Source of the DNA: Ichthyophis bannanicus
Taxonomy: Eukaryota; Chordata; Amphibia; Gymnophiona; Ichthyophiidae
Direction: 5' to 3'
NCBI GenBank assembly: GCA_033557465.1
Contig: CM066031.1
Span: forward strand, 1,667,060,800 to 1,667,124,799
Length of the DNA stretch: 64,000 bases
In this document: positions 29,016 through 39,103 of the stretch, piece by piece
Position numbering within the stretch: the first letter of the stretch is position 1
Layout: each line of letters opens with the position of its first letter
Made by a program: the position numbers and the translations under genes
Notes under the pieces: model-generated
What the model saw: only the letters and a program-made list of their open reading frames with translations
Databases searched by the model: none
What the model was told of the DNA's origin: nothing

Positions 29016-31465
29016 GAACATAAGAACATAAGATATGCCATACTGGGTCAGACCAAGGTCCATCAAGCCTAGTATCCTGTTTCCAACAGTGGCCAATCTA
29101 GGTCATATGTACCTAGCAGTTTCCTCAAAAGACACAGGTTCCACAATGCTTGTACTGGGTCAAGCATTGATATCCTGGGTCCCTTCTTAATAATGGTTTC
29201 TGGACCTTTCCTCCAGGAACTTGTCCAAACCTTTTTTAAACCCAGCTATACTAACAGCCTTTACTACATCCTCCGGTAACAAATTCCAGAGTTTGATTAC
29301 ACGTTGAGTGAAAAAAATATTTTCCTTTATTAGTCTTAAATAGTTTACCCTGTAGCTTCATTGCATGTCCCCTAGTCTTTCTATATTCTCATAATGTAAA
29401 CAATCGATCTACGTTTACCCGTTCCACTCCATTCATTAATTTATAGACTTCTGTCATATCTCCCCTCAGCTGTCTCTTTTCCAGGTTAAAGAGCCCTAAC
29501 CTTTTTAGCTTTCCTTCATAGGAGTATCCTTCCATCCCCTTTACTATTTTGGTGGCTCTTCTCTGAAACTTTTCTAATAACGCTATATCCTTTTAAGATA
29601 TTGCGATCAGAATTGCACACAATATTCAAGGTGTGGTCTCACCATGGAACGATATAGAGGCATTATAATATCTTTTGTTTTATTTTCCATTCCTTTCCTT
29701 ATGATACCTAGCATTCTATTTGCTCTCTTGGCCGCTGCTGCACACTGGGCCGAGGGTTTTAACATGTTATCCACAATGACGCCTAAATCTTTTTCCTAGG
29801 TGGTGATTCCTAATGTGGAACCTTGCATCGTGTAACCATAGTTTGGGTTGTTCTTCCCTAGGTGCATAACTTTGCACTTGTCCACATTAAATTTCATCTG
29901 CCATTTGGATGCCCAGTCTTCCAATTTATCAAGATCCTCTTGCAATTTTCCACAATCCTCTTGAGGTTTAACAACTTTAAATAGTTTTCTGTCATCTGCA
30001 AATTTGATAACCTCACTCGTTATTCCCTTTTCCAGGTCATTTATGAATATGACAAAAAGCAGCGGACCCAGCACAGATCCCTTTGGTACACCACTATTCA
30101 CCTTTCTCCATTGGGAAATTTGGCCATTTAGCCCTACCCTCTGCTTTCTATCTTTTAACCAGTTCCTGATCCACAATAGTACACTGACTCCTATCCCATG
30201 ACTCTTTAGTTTTGACAAACGTCTCTGATGAGGGATCTTGTCAAAGGCTTTCAGAAAGTCCAGATACACTATATCAACCGACTCACCTTTTGTCCACCTA
30301 TTTATTCACACCTTCAAAAAAACATAACAGATTAGTAAGACAAGATCTTCCTTATCTAAAGCCATGTTGGCTGTGTCCCATTAGGCCATGACTATCTACA
30401 TGCTGAGTAATTTTGTTCTTTATGATGGTTTCTACCATTTTTCCAGGTACTGATGTCAGGCTCACCAATCTGTAGTTTCCCAGATCACCCTGGAACCCTT
30501 TTTAAAAATTGGCGTTACATTGGCGATCCTCCAATCTTCAGGTATTACAGATGATTTTAATGAAAATTCACAGATTACTAATAGCAGGTCTGCTATCTCA
30601 TATTTCAGTTCTTTCAACACCCTTGGATGTATACCATCCGGCCCAGGTGATTTGCTACTCTTCAGTTTATCTAATAGTTGTAATACATCTTCCCGATGTA
30701 TCGATATTTCCTTCAATTCTTCCGCACCTTTAAATACCACTTCAGTCATGGGTAACATCCCTACATCTTCCTCAGTAAAGACCAAAGCAATGAATTCATT
30801 CAGTCTCTCCGCTATCGCCTTGTCGCCTCTTAGTGCCCCTTTAACCCCTTTATCATCTAATGGACCAACTGACTCTTTCACAGGTTTTTTGCTACAAATG
30901 TACTTGAAAAAGTCTTTATTTTGCGTTTTTGCTTCCGCAGCAAGCTTCTTCTCCCTTTTCCTGCCTTATCAATGCCTTGCATTTGACTTGCCAGTGCTTG
31001 TGCTGTTTCCAGGTTTCGTCGTTTGGCTCTTTTTTCCATTTCCTGAAAGATGCTTGTTTGGCAACAACAGCCTCTCTGACCTCACCTTTAAACCATACTG
31101 GCAGTTTTTTGGACTTCTTTCCACTTTTCTTAAAACGTGGAATACAGCTGGTCTAGGCTTCCAAGGTAGTAGTTTTCAACAACACCCAAGCTTGATGTAA
31201 GTCTTTAACCTTTGCAACTGCTCCTTTTAGTTTTTTCTTAACTATTTTCCTCATTTTATCATAGTCTCCCTTTCGAAAGTTAAAAGGTACTACTGTGGAT
31301 TTCCTTACTATCCTTCCTCCACTAATTAAATCAAACGTGATCATGCTATGATCACTATTGTCAAGTGGTCCCAACACCCTTATCTCTTGCACAAGATCTG
31401 GTGTTCCACTAAGGACTAGGTCTAATATGCGTCTTCGTGAACAGTGTAAAGGGAAATCAATGTTT
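29016..31465 (-). mobile_element. CR1-type LINE copy 1, 5' truncated, with a foldback 5' end
   Basis: The 3' end on the minus strand is the CATACTGGGTCAGACC-containing end followed by repeated AACATAAG units (29016-29035). The 5' truncation is near 31465, directly at a 34-bp perfect inverted repeat. It is closely related to copy 2 at 32097-34195; the shared parts differ by roughly one base in twenty. Confidence 0.85.
29640..31440 (-). pseudogene. CR1-type LINE copy 1 ORF2, frame-broken
   Basis: Minus-strand pieces in order: the end of the endonuclease (RRRILDLVLSGTPDLVQEI, SDHSMITFDL near 31330-31440), a linker, reverse transcriptase start (GPDGIHPRVLKELKYEIADL, WRIANVTPIFKKGSR at 30462-30881), then YLDFLKAFDKIPH, GVPKGSVLGPLLFVIFINDL and the catalytic FADD (29796-30269). 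Frame breaks lie near 30450, 30290 and 29800. The C-terminal part runs to about 29640 in other frames. Dead copy. Confidence 0.85.
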
Positions 31466-31499
31466 TTGATTTCCCTTTACACTGTTCACGAAGACGCAT
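31427..31499. repeat. Perfect 34-bp hairpin at the LINE 5' junction
   Basis: The arms 31427-31460 (starts ATGCGTCTTCGTGAACAG) and 31466-31499 (ends CTGTTCACGAAGACGCAT) are perfect reverse complements around a 5-base loop TGTTT. The left arm is in frame with LINE coding sequence (RRRILDLVLS continues leftwards); the right arm is its inverted copy. Confidence 0.95.
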
Positions 31500-32096
31500 C
31501 TTCATCCTGGCGGCAGAGCACTGAATAGTACGTTACATGAAGTGCCTATGCCGGCTTAAGGTACAAGCGATTCAAGTCAGAAAATTTGTGTCACAGCTCA
31601 TCAATACGGCTGGATCTTCATAAAAATAAGGACGAAGATGAAGTAGTCCTTACATTTTATACAGAGTCTGTATCTGCCAGGTCAACCCCTGACGAAGGGA
31701 GCGAAACACGGCCTGTGTCGGGTTGGCAGCAAAAGTCAATTAATAAAACCTATTTTTATAATCACGCTCTGGACTGGGTTGGTTACTTTACGGGATTATT
31801 TGCCTTTTTGTGGACGTGACCTCTCTCCTCCATGTCAACAGGGATGCTGCCAGACTGGAGGTGGGACTTCAGGACTATATCCCTCTAGGTCTCTTCTATG
31901 TACCTCTCTGTCTTTCTTATGTTTTCCAAGTCTTCTACTCTAGCCTCTGGGCTGCGGGGGGGGGGGGGGGGGGGGAAGGGGGAAACAGCAGCCTGTGATT
32001 TTTTATTTGCCACGGTGGTGTGGCAAGCCAGCGATTGGTGGGCTCAGCAGCTCTTCATGCGGTACTGACCCTCAAGGCCTCATGCAGGCACATCCT
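31500..32096. other. Gene-free stretch with poly-G tract, unidentified repeat motif
   Basis: Near 31685-31735 lies CCTGACGAAGGGAGCGAAACACGGCCTGTGTCGGGT, a segment with an inverted ACACGGCC-type core that I recall from dispersed amphibian repeats, name unknown. A run of about 21 G is at 31955-31976, with potential for quadruplex formation. No coding signal. Confidence 0.5.
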
Positions 32097-32226
32097 AACA
32101 TAAGAACATAAGAACATAAGATATGCCATACTGGGTCAGACCAAGGTCCATCAAGCCCAGTATTCTGTTTCCAACAGTGGCCAATCTAGGTCATATGTAC
32201 CTAGCAGTTTCCCCAAGGGACAAAGG

Positions 32227-32929
32227 TGAAAGCATGTATATTGGTACAGGGTACCGTACACTATTAGACTGACTAAACCTGAGAAAGAGTTAATTCTGTT
32301 CAGAACTTTGCTTAGAAATAAAACTTCATATATTTGCTTACTAAGTGAAGGTTTACATGTCCTGAAATAAAGAAAGGGCAGATTGTACTCCAGCCTCTCT
32401 GTCTCAGGGATACCAGATAGCTGTCTCAGGGTTATTAGCTAAAATACTCTCAGGGTTAATAGATCTCAAGAAGTGCTCAGGGTTAGTAGATATCAAGTTA
32501 TCAGCAGTAAACAATTATGTCAATTAGGTCAATTGTGGCTTGGAATCCTGTATGTCTCTTCATAATGGCCTATGTAGCAGTAAACAATTATGTCTTAGGC
32601 TCCATGTATGTCTCCACACTGACCCACACTGAATAAAGTTGACCTACGATATGATAAATACATGACGTATAATGATAAAGTGAAATTATGCTGTATCATC
32701 TAAAAAAGCCTTATAAATAAAGTGAACCATGGCTAGTAAGTTAGAGTAAACAGGGAGAACGTGCTTCTCTCAGTTTCTCTCCACTAAAGCTTTGGTGTAT
32801 TTTCTATAGAACTGTGTTGTATTTATTGCTGTATTTTGATAACCTTCCCATTGTTTTTGAATGTAGCAGTCTGTAGCTCCAAGAATCCAGTGAGGTTACT
32901 GGTGAGGAGAGGGTTAAGTAAGCTCTTCA
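32227..32929. mobile_element. Solo LTR, 703 bp, 5-bp target duplication AAAGG
   Basis: The insert starts TGAAAGCATG and ends CTCTTCA (TG...CA), and is flanked by AAAGG on both sides (32222-32226 and 32930-32934). The corresponding place in CR1 copy 1 (near 29122) is uninterrupted, which confirms the borders. It contains TTATAAATAAAG near 32710, which could be a TATA or polyadenylation signal. A 5-bp duplication fits Gypsy or retrovirus-like integration; the family was not identified. No internal coding sequence remains. Confidence 0.88.
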
Positions 32930-33166
32930 AAAGGTTCCACAATGCTTGTATTGGTTCAAGCATTGATATCCTGGGTCCCTTCTTAATAATGGTTTATGGA
33001 CCTTTCCTCCAGGAACTTGTCCAAACCTTTTTTAAACCCAGCTACACTAACAGCCTTTACTACATCCTCCGGTAACAAATTCCAGAGTTTGATTACACGT
33101 TGAGTGAAAAAATATTTTCTTTTATTAGTCTTAAATAGTTTACCCTGTAGCTTCATTGCATGTCCC

Positions 33167-34195
33167 CTAGTAATTTCTATATTCTGATAAGGTAAACAAT
33201 CGATCTACGTTTACCCGTTCCACTCCGTTCATTAATTTATAGACTTCTATCATATCTCCCCTCAGCCGTCTCTTTTCCAGGTTAAAGAGCCCTAACCTTT
33301 TTAGCCTTTCTTCATAGGAGTATCCTTCCATCCCCTTTACCATTTTGGTGGCTCTTCTCTGAACCTTTTCTAAAATTGCTATATCCTTTTTAAGATACGG
33401 CGACCAGAATTGCACACAATATTCAAGGTGCGGTCTCACCATGGAACGATATAGAGGCATTATAATATCTTTTGTTTTATTTTCCATTCCTTTCCTTATC
33501 ATACCTAGCATTCTATTTGCTCTCTTGGCCGCCGCTGCACATTGGGCCGAGGGTTTTAACATGGTATCCACAATGACGCCTAAATCTTTTTCCTGGGTGG
33601 TGGTTCCTAATGTGGAACCTTGCATCGTGTAACCATAGTTTGGGTTGTTCTTCCCTAGGTGCATAACCTTGCACTTGTCCACATTAAATTTCATCTGCCA
33701 TTTTGATGCCCAGTCTTCCAATTTATCAAGATCCTCTTGCAATTTTCCACAATCCTCTTGGGTTTTAACAACTTTAAACAGTTTTGTGTCATCTGCAAAT
33801 TTGATAACCTCACTCGTTATTCCACTTTCCAGGTCATTTATGAATATGTCAAAAAGCAGCAGACCCAGCACAGATCCCTGGGGTACACCACTATTCACCT
33901 TTCTCCATTGGGAAAATTGGCCATTTAGCCCTACCCTCTGCTTTCTATCTTTTAAGCAGTTCCTGATCCACAATAGTATACTGCCTCCTATCCCATGACT
34001 CTTTAGTTTTGCCAAACGTCTCTCATGAGGGACTTTGTCAAAGGCTTTCTGAAAGTCCAGATACACAATATCAACCGACTCACCTTTGTCCACCTGATTA
34101 TTCACTCCTTCAAAAAAACATAACAGATTAGTAAGACAAGATCTTCCTTGTCTAAAGCCATGTTGGCTGTCTCCCATTAGGTGATGACTATCTTG
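33167..34195 (-). pseudogene. CR1-type LINE copy 2: reverse transcriptase fragment with intact 336-aa frame
   Basis: The open frame 34177-33167 covers the reverse transcriptase from the fingers to the end: GFRQGRSCLTNLL, VYLDFQKAFDKVPH, GVPQGSVLGLLLFDIFINDL, IKFADDTKLFKVV (catalytic FADD), then the thumb and C-terminal part (MPLYRSMVRPHLEYCVQFWS, KVQRRATKM, LGLFNLEKRRLRGDMIEVYK). No stop interrupts it. Endonuclease and ORF1 are missing through 5' truncation, so it cannot move itself. The frame runs a few codons past NVDRLFTLS before its stop. Confidence 0.88.
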
Positions 34196-34940
34196 TTCAC
34201 CTGAAGCTTAATTAATCTCAGGCCCTTAGTGTATGACTGATTTGGATAACGAGCTTCACCTGAGAGCACCTCCTTTCCTTTAAGATGTGTAAGTACCTAT
34301 AAAGCTACGATTATCCCAGGGGTGGTTGGGTGTTGGGGAGGGAGGGAGGGAAATAACACTTATTAAAAGAGGGCTGCTACTCAGTACCCTGTCCTGTGCT
34401 GCTGAGGTAAGCTATGACCAACTTGCTGGGTGATTAAAGGTCCTTGCTTGGATAGAACGAGTCTTTCAAAATGGCCTTTTGACCTGCCACCTCGTGTTAA
34501 CACCTATTAAAAAGGTTTCACGGGTCTCTTGCCCCCTAGGTAGAAGGCTTCTTTGAGCAACAAATAAAGTCTTCTAGAGACCTTTACAAAGAGTACTGAC
34601 CCTGTTTTGCCTTTTATGCTAAGTTATATTCTGATTTAATTTAAACTACAGCTCTTTGCTGCTGCTAGGCTCTGACTTATTATGAAATTTAAACTACAAG
34701 CTCTCTGCTGGGTTCTAAATTTAACCAGAAAGCTCTCTTCTGTGTTTTAAATTTAAACTAAAAGTACTTTGCTGATACTAGGCCCTGAGTGACTATTAAA
34801 TTTAAACTACAAGCTCTTTGCTGGGTTCCAAATTTAATTTTAACAAGAAAGCTCTCTTCTGTGTTTTAAATTTAAACTTAAACTGCTGCTACTAGGCCCT
34901 GACTGATTTAACAAAAAACACTGGGTTTACAGATTAATTA
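34196..34940. repeat. Unidentified AT-rich DNA with a roughly 114-bp tandem repeat
   Basis: At 34684-34907 two units of about 110-115 bp share AAATTTAAACTACAAGCTCT, GCTGGGTTC-AAATTTAA, AGAAAGCTCTCTTCTGTGTT and CTAGGCCCTGA-TGA; a partial unit precedes at about 34630-34683. The left half (34196-34620) has no recognised content beyond a G-rich GGGAGGGAGGGAGGG at about 34337-34351. Confidence 0.65.
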
Positions 34941-36787
34941 GCTTTAATACAAAGAAGTCCTTTCAGAAAATTCCCAGAAGTATATACTCACAATTGCAGA
35001 TCTCTCTCCAGAAGTAGCAATCCCTTTTTCTAGTCCTTCAAGGCTGAGGATCACCCTTTCAGCAGCCATGCGATCAGCGACAGGGACCCCAAGTTGAGGT
35101 GCAGAAGAGAGGAGCCCTGAAGAGTCCCCCAATGGGATGGGAGTCTCCACTGATAGCCAGAGGAGTAGCAGGAACCATGGTTGCCTGGGCTATCGGGGGG
35201 CTATTGGGAAGGCATACATGAGGCTCTCCGATCACGAGATGAAGAATGCTTCTGCTGCCACCCTGGAGGGATGGGCCTGCCGGGAGCAGAAGCGGGGCAA
35301 CTGGTAGTTGTCTGGGCTGGCAAATAGATCCTTCACAGGTTTCCCCCAGAGTTGAAAGAGCCAGTCAGCTATACTGGAGTCCAGCTGCGACTCGTGCGGC
35401 TGGAGGACTCTGCTCAACCTGTCAGCCATTAAGTTGTTCTGGCCTGGGCTGGGAGGTATGTTGCCCGCAAGAGTATACCCTTTTGGACTGTGTAGGAGCA
35501 GAGGACCACTGCTTCTCGACAGAGGGCATGAGACCCTGTGCCCTCCTGCTTGTTCACAGAGAACATCGCCACCTGGTCGTCCATCTGGACCAACACCGGC
35601 TGGTGATGTAGGCAGTGGCAAAAGGCTCGGAGAGCTAAGTATATAGCTTGTAGTTTCAGGAGGTTGATCTGCTGGTTGCTCTCATCCTGTGACCAGCTGC
35701 CCTGGGTGCGGGTTTCCTCGCAGAGGGCTCCCCAGCTGAGCAGGGAGGCATCCGTGGTGAGGACCCTAAGGGGCTTGGGACTTGAAAGGGCATCCCCACC
35801 TCGAGGCATTGGGATGTCTGCCACCAAGTCAGAGAGTTCGCCAAGTGGCGGGTCACGAAGACTTTGTCCCGGAGGCGTCCCATGACTTGTGTCCACTGGT
35901 CCTGAAGACACCACTGCATGGCCCTCATGGAGGCAGGCGTCTAGGGTGACATGGACCATGGAAGTCATGTGCCCAAGTAAGCACAGGAGGAGCCAAGCGG
36001 GCACCGAGAGGCAGTGCTGTATGTCCATTGCCAGGGCCCTGAGATGGTCAGCTCGGTCTCTGGACAGGAAGGCCTTTGCCTGGAGGGTGTCCCTATGAAC
36101 TCAAGACTTTGTGTCAGAAGGAGGTGGGGTAGTTTATCACAAACCCCAAGTGTTGCAAGACCTGGATGGTGCGCGTAGTTTCAGGAGGTTGATCTGCTGC
36201 ACCTCTGAGGCCATGCCTCCTTTTATGAGCCAATCGTTCAGGTAGGGAAACACAAAGACCCCCTGGAGGCGGAGGAAGGCGGCTATGACTGACAGGAATT
36301 TTGTGAAGACCCTTGGGGTAGAGACTAAGCCAAAAGGCAGCACCCTGTACTTGTAGAGACTGCCCCCCACCATGAACCACAGGTACTGCCTGTGGTTGGG
36401 ATGAATGAGGATGTGGGTATAGGCATCCTTCAGATCCAAGGAGCATAGCCAATCTCCCTGCTGAAGGTAAGGCAGCAATGTTCCAAGGGAGAGCATCTTG
36501 AACTTCTCCCTCACCAGGAACTTGTTGAGGTTGCGCAGGTCAGCCTCAGGCCTCCTGTCTTTTTGGCCCTTGAGATGGTGGGGCACTGGTTCCACCGTTC
36601 TGTCCTCAAGAAGACCTGCAAGTTCCTTCAATAGGAGGTCCCAGTGAAGGGGAGACCTGAGGGCTCTTCCGAAAAGTAAGGGGGAGGTTTCTAAGTCAGA
36701 TGGAGGAGGCAGCCCTCCCTGACCACCCGAAGTGCCCAGGAATCGATGGTGATGGTTAGCCACCATTGCGCGTAATGGATCAGACAT
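34941..36787 (-). pseudogene. DIRS-2 reverse transcriptase and RNase H, frame-broken, catalytic Asp changed
   Basis: The reverse transcriptase frame (36787-36137) shows EADLRNLNKFLVREKFKM, SLDLKDAYTHILIHPNHRQYL, LPFGLVSTPRVFTK and FPYLNDWLI. The usual YLDD is YLND, so the first catalytic Asp is Asn; DIRS-3 and DIRS-4 keep YLDD. RNase H follows in other frames: VLTTDASLLSWGALCEE (36028-35429), VQMDDQVA, NNLMADRLSRVLQPHE and DWLFQLWGKPVKDLFASP (35621-35232). The C-terminal tail (LMYAFP, then SSAPQLGVPVAD) reaches about 34944. Several frameshifts and stops. Confidence 0.85.
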
Positions 36788-36838
36788 CTTCCTGTGGGCT
36801 GATGACCTTCTTGGGGTGGAGAGGCTATGTCCAAGGAG

Positions 36839-38760
36839 TCAAAAACTCCCACCTGGCTGGACCGGGGTCGACGCCTGGGATTTGGAATCTTTCTGCTTTC
36901 GAGGGCTATGCCCATGTCCCTTGGCCAACTGACCCTGCTGGAGAGCCGGGGAGGCCTGAAAAGGTGGGTAGTTTCTGTAAGCAGCCCCTTTCTTCGGGTA
37001 GAAGGGCTTTTTACCCAGGCCCTTCTGATGGGGAGGGGCAGCAGTCTTTTTAGAGAGCCTGGTCCTCGTCATGAACTCAGTCGCCAGCTCGGCGGCCTTG
37101 TCAGTCATGGGCTTGCCAAAGAGGTTCTCTTCTTGGCATGGGACATCGACGAATTTGTCCTGAACCCATTGCTCGAGGTTGGACGAATGTAGCCAAGCCT
37201 GGCGTCGGGCACCAATGCCTGCCGCCGCTACTTGAGCTGCCGACTCAAAGCCGTCATAGGCTGCCTGAGACATAAGCTTGGAGCACTCACGGATGGCCTT
37301 GGCCAGGTTCTTGAACCACTGCAGGGTTTCCTTGGACAGACCAGCCGAGAACCCGGCAATTTCTTTTGCAGGTCTCTCAGGTACATGACCATGTACAGCT
37401 GGTAGGCCTGTATGCAGCTGATGAATATCAAGCCCTGGTAACATTTTCTGCTGAGGGCATCCAGAGTGCATGCCTCCCTGCCGGGGGGCACCGAGAAATG
37501 TATCTTCTGACTCTTCAGTCGACGCATAGCCGACTCCACCACCATGGAGTTGTGCGACAGCTGTGATTTCTGGAAGCCCGGGCTCCAGCAGACTTGATAC
37601 ATCGAATCGAGCTGCTTGCTCATCACCGGCACCAATGCCGGTGTCTCCCACATATGGAGTATTACTCGTTCTAGGATGGGAGGGATGGGCACAGTAAGCA
37701 TATCCCTCGGAGGGGCCTCATACTGGAGGATTTCTAACCCATCCGCCCGAGGGTCCTCCTTCGATTCTATCGGGAACGCCAGGGCCTTGGACATGCCCTT
37801 GACAAAGTCAAGGAACCCCATGTCCTCCGGTGGAGACCGCCACCGGGGCTCCGAAGTGGGAGAGTCCAAAGGGACGTCACGGTGGCGATGGGTGTCTGGC
37901 GACTCCTCATCCTCCATCTCCCACTTGGAGTCCATCAAGGACTCAATGGAAGGATGATCCGTGGGCCCTGGGGTGGAGTCTGGCCCATGGCCCTCCAAAG
38001 CCCCACGGCTGGCGCCAAGCGCACTGGCTGGGGACGATTGTGACCCCATCAAGCGGGAACCGACATCGAGGGCCCAGTGGTCGGGATGGATGAACTGGTC
38101 ATACTGGCCAACAGCGCCCACTGCTGGTCCATGAAGGCAGACAAATTGTGTTCCAGGGCCACTATTCTGGACTCCAGACCAGAAGGCTCCACAGCCATCA
38201 GCGCAGGCACCAAAGGGATTGGGTGTCTGGCGACCGAGGCCGGGCCGAGGTTGAGTCCTTCTGGGGGACCTTTGCAGGCCACTCCCTCTCCGATCCCTCG
38301 TACGAGTGTCTTGAACTACGGGACCTGGCGCGGGATGTACCCGGCCTGTCAGATCCATCCAGGGATGCCACCTTTGAGGTCATCTTCTTCTTCTTGGGTT
38401 CCCTTGAGGGAGACCCCCTCTCCGAAGGATCACAGCACCGCTCAGGTTCTGTAGGGCCCCCTCGAGATGCCATGGCTTCAGATGAGGCCCTGGCCTTCAG
38501 AGGTACCGGGGACTCGAGGAAAAACTTATCATGCTGCTGCTGACGGCTTTTGAGGGCTTTGTTGGACTCTTTTTGCAGAGACCGCATGCTGTGGGGTTGT
38601 GGTCCAGCCCAAGACAGTGAAGGCAGCAGAAATATGTGTCGGTCCAAGACATCATTTTGGAATACCAGTCATACTTTTTGAAGCCACTGGCAGCCATGGG
38701 TGAAAAAAGTACCCCAGCGAGGTCGAAAACCCGCCAAGCTGCCTGTTGGAAAAAAGACAT
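36839..38760 (-). pseudogene. DIRS-2 gag-like ORF, frame-broken
   Basis: It starts with the degenerate finger ASGFKKYDWYSK...CCLHCLGLDHNPTACGLCKK (38760-38640; two Cys changed to Tyr relative to DIRS-3). An acidic and Arg/Ser-rich middle part follows, then FLDFVKGMSKALAF, NSMVVESAMRRLKSQ and PPGREACTLDALSRKCYQG (38358-37430). After a shift near 37430 the frame 37651-36839 carries LQWFKNLAKAIRECSKLMSQAAYDGFES and a basic tail (HQKGLGKKPFYPKKG). This is the standard DIRS gag order. Confidence 0.8.
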
Positions 38761-38944
38761 GAAGACGCCAAAAATGAAAAAACTACAAAAAGATATCCGA
38801 ACTCAATGTCAAGACAGCAAGGTCGGGTGGTGGTAAGAGTACCGGTGCAGTACTGGAGGCAAGTAAGAAACTCAGGCAGAAAAATTTACTTTTTCCAGGG
38901 ACAAGCCAGACGAACATCTGAAGGGCTCCGTGGAAAAAAGGAGA

Positions 38945-39099
38945 CTGAGCAAGATGGCACCCTTGGGCGGGAAGGGGACCATGCATGCGTGGTAGCATCT
39001 CCCAGAGGCTTTCTTTGAAAGTTGGGGGGATGCTTCTGCAAGTGCTCCGTCGGTGCCGATGTCACCCATATGTGAGGACTGACTTCCTGCTTGTTCCCG
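38945..39099 (-). repeat. DIRS-2 right inverted terminal repeat with outer edge
   Basis: From AAGATGGCACCCTTGGGCGG through CATATGTGAGGACTGACTTC to CTTGTTCCCG. It matches the left repeat in reverse complement, and its outer edge is found reversed in the internal complementary region. DIRS-3 sequence starts directly after it. Confidence 0.87.
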
Positions 39100-39103
39100 A
39101 TTG

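Larger units (their letters stand above)
32097..34195 (-). mobile_element. CR1-type LINE copy 2, 5' truncated, split by a solo LTR
   Basis: The 3' end is again ...CATACTGGGTCAGACC followed by AACATAAG units (32097-32125). The element runs to about 34195, where similarity to copy 1 and coding signal end. A solo LTR (32227-32929) sits inside the 3' untranslated region. Confidence 0.87.
27464..39099 (-). mobile_element. DIRS-2, full structure but split by about 6 kb of insertions
   Basis: The left border (about 27464) and the right border (about 39099) carry inverted terminal repeats: 27500-27655 is the reverse complement of about 38950-39095. The internal complementary region (27721-27818) joins reversed copies of both outer edges. 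On the minus strand the order is gag (38760-36839), reverse transcriptase and RNase H (36787-34944), [insertions 34940-29016], recombinase (29015-27850), internal complementary region, terminal repeat. Subtracting the insertions leaves about 5.7 kb, a usual DIRS size. All ORFs are broken. Confidence 0.85.

Noticed and set aside
30520..31200. Plus-strand 226-aa ORF.
   Set aside because: It is antisense to the CR1 reverse transcriptase coded on the minus strand.
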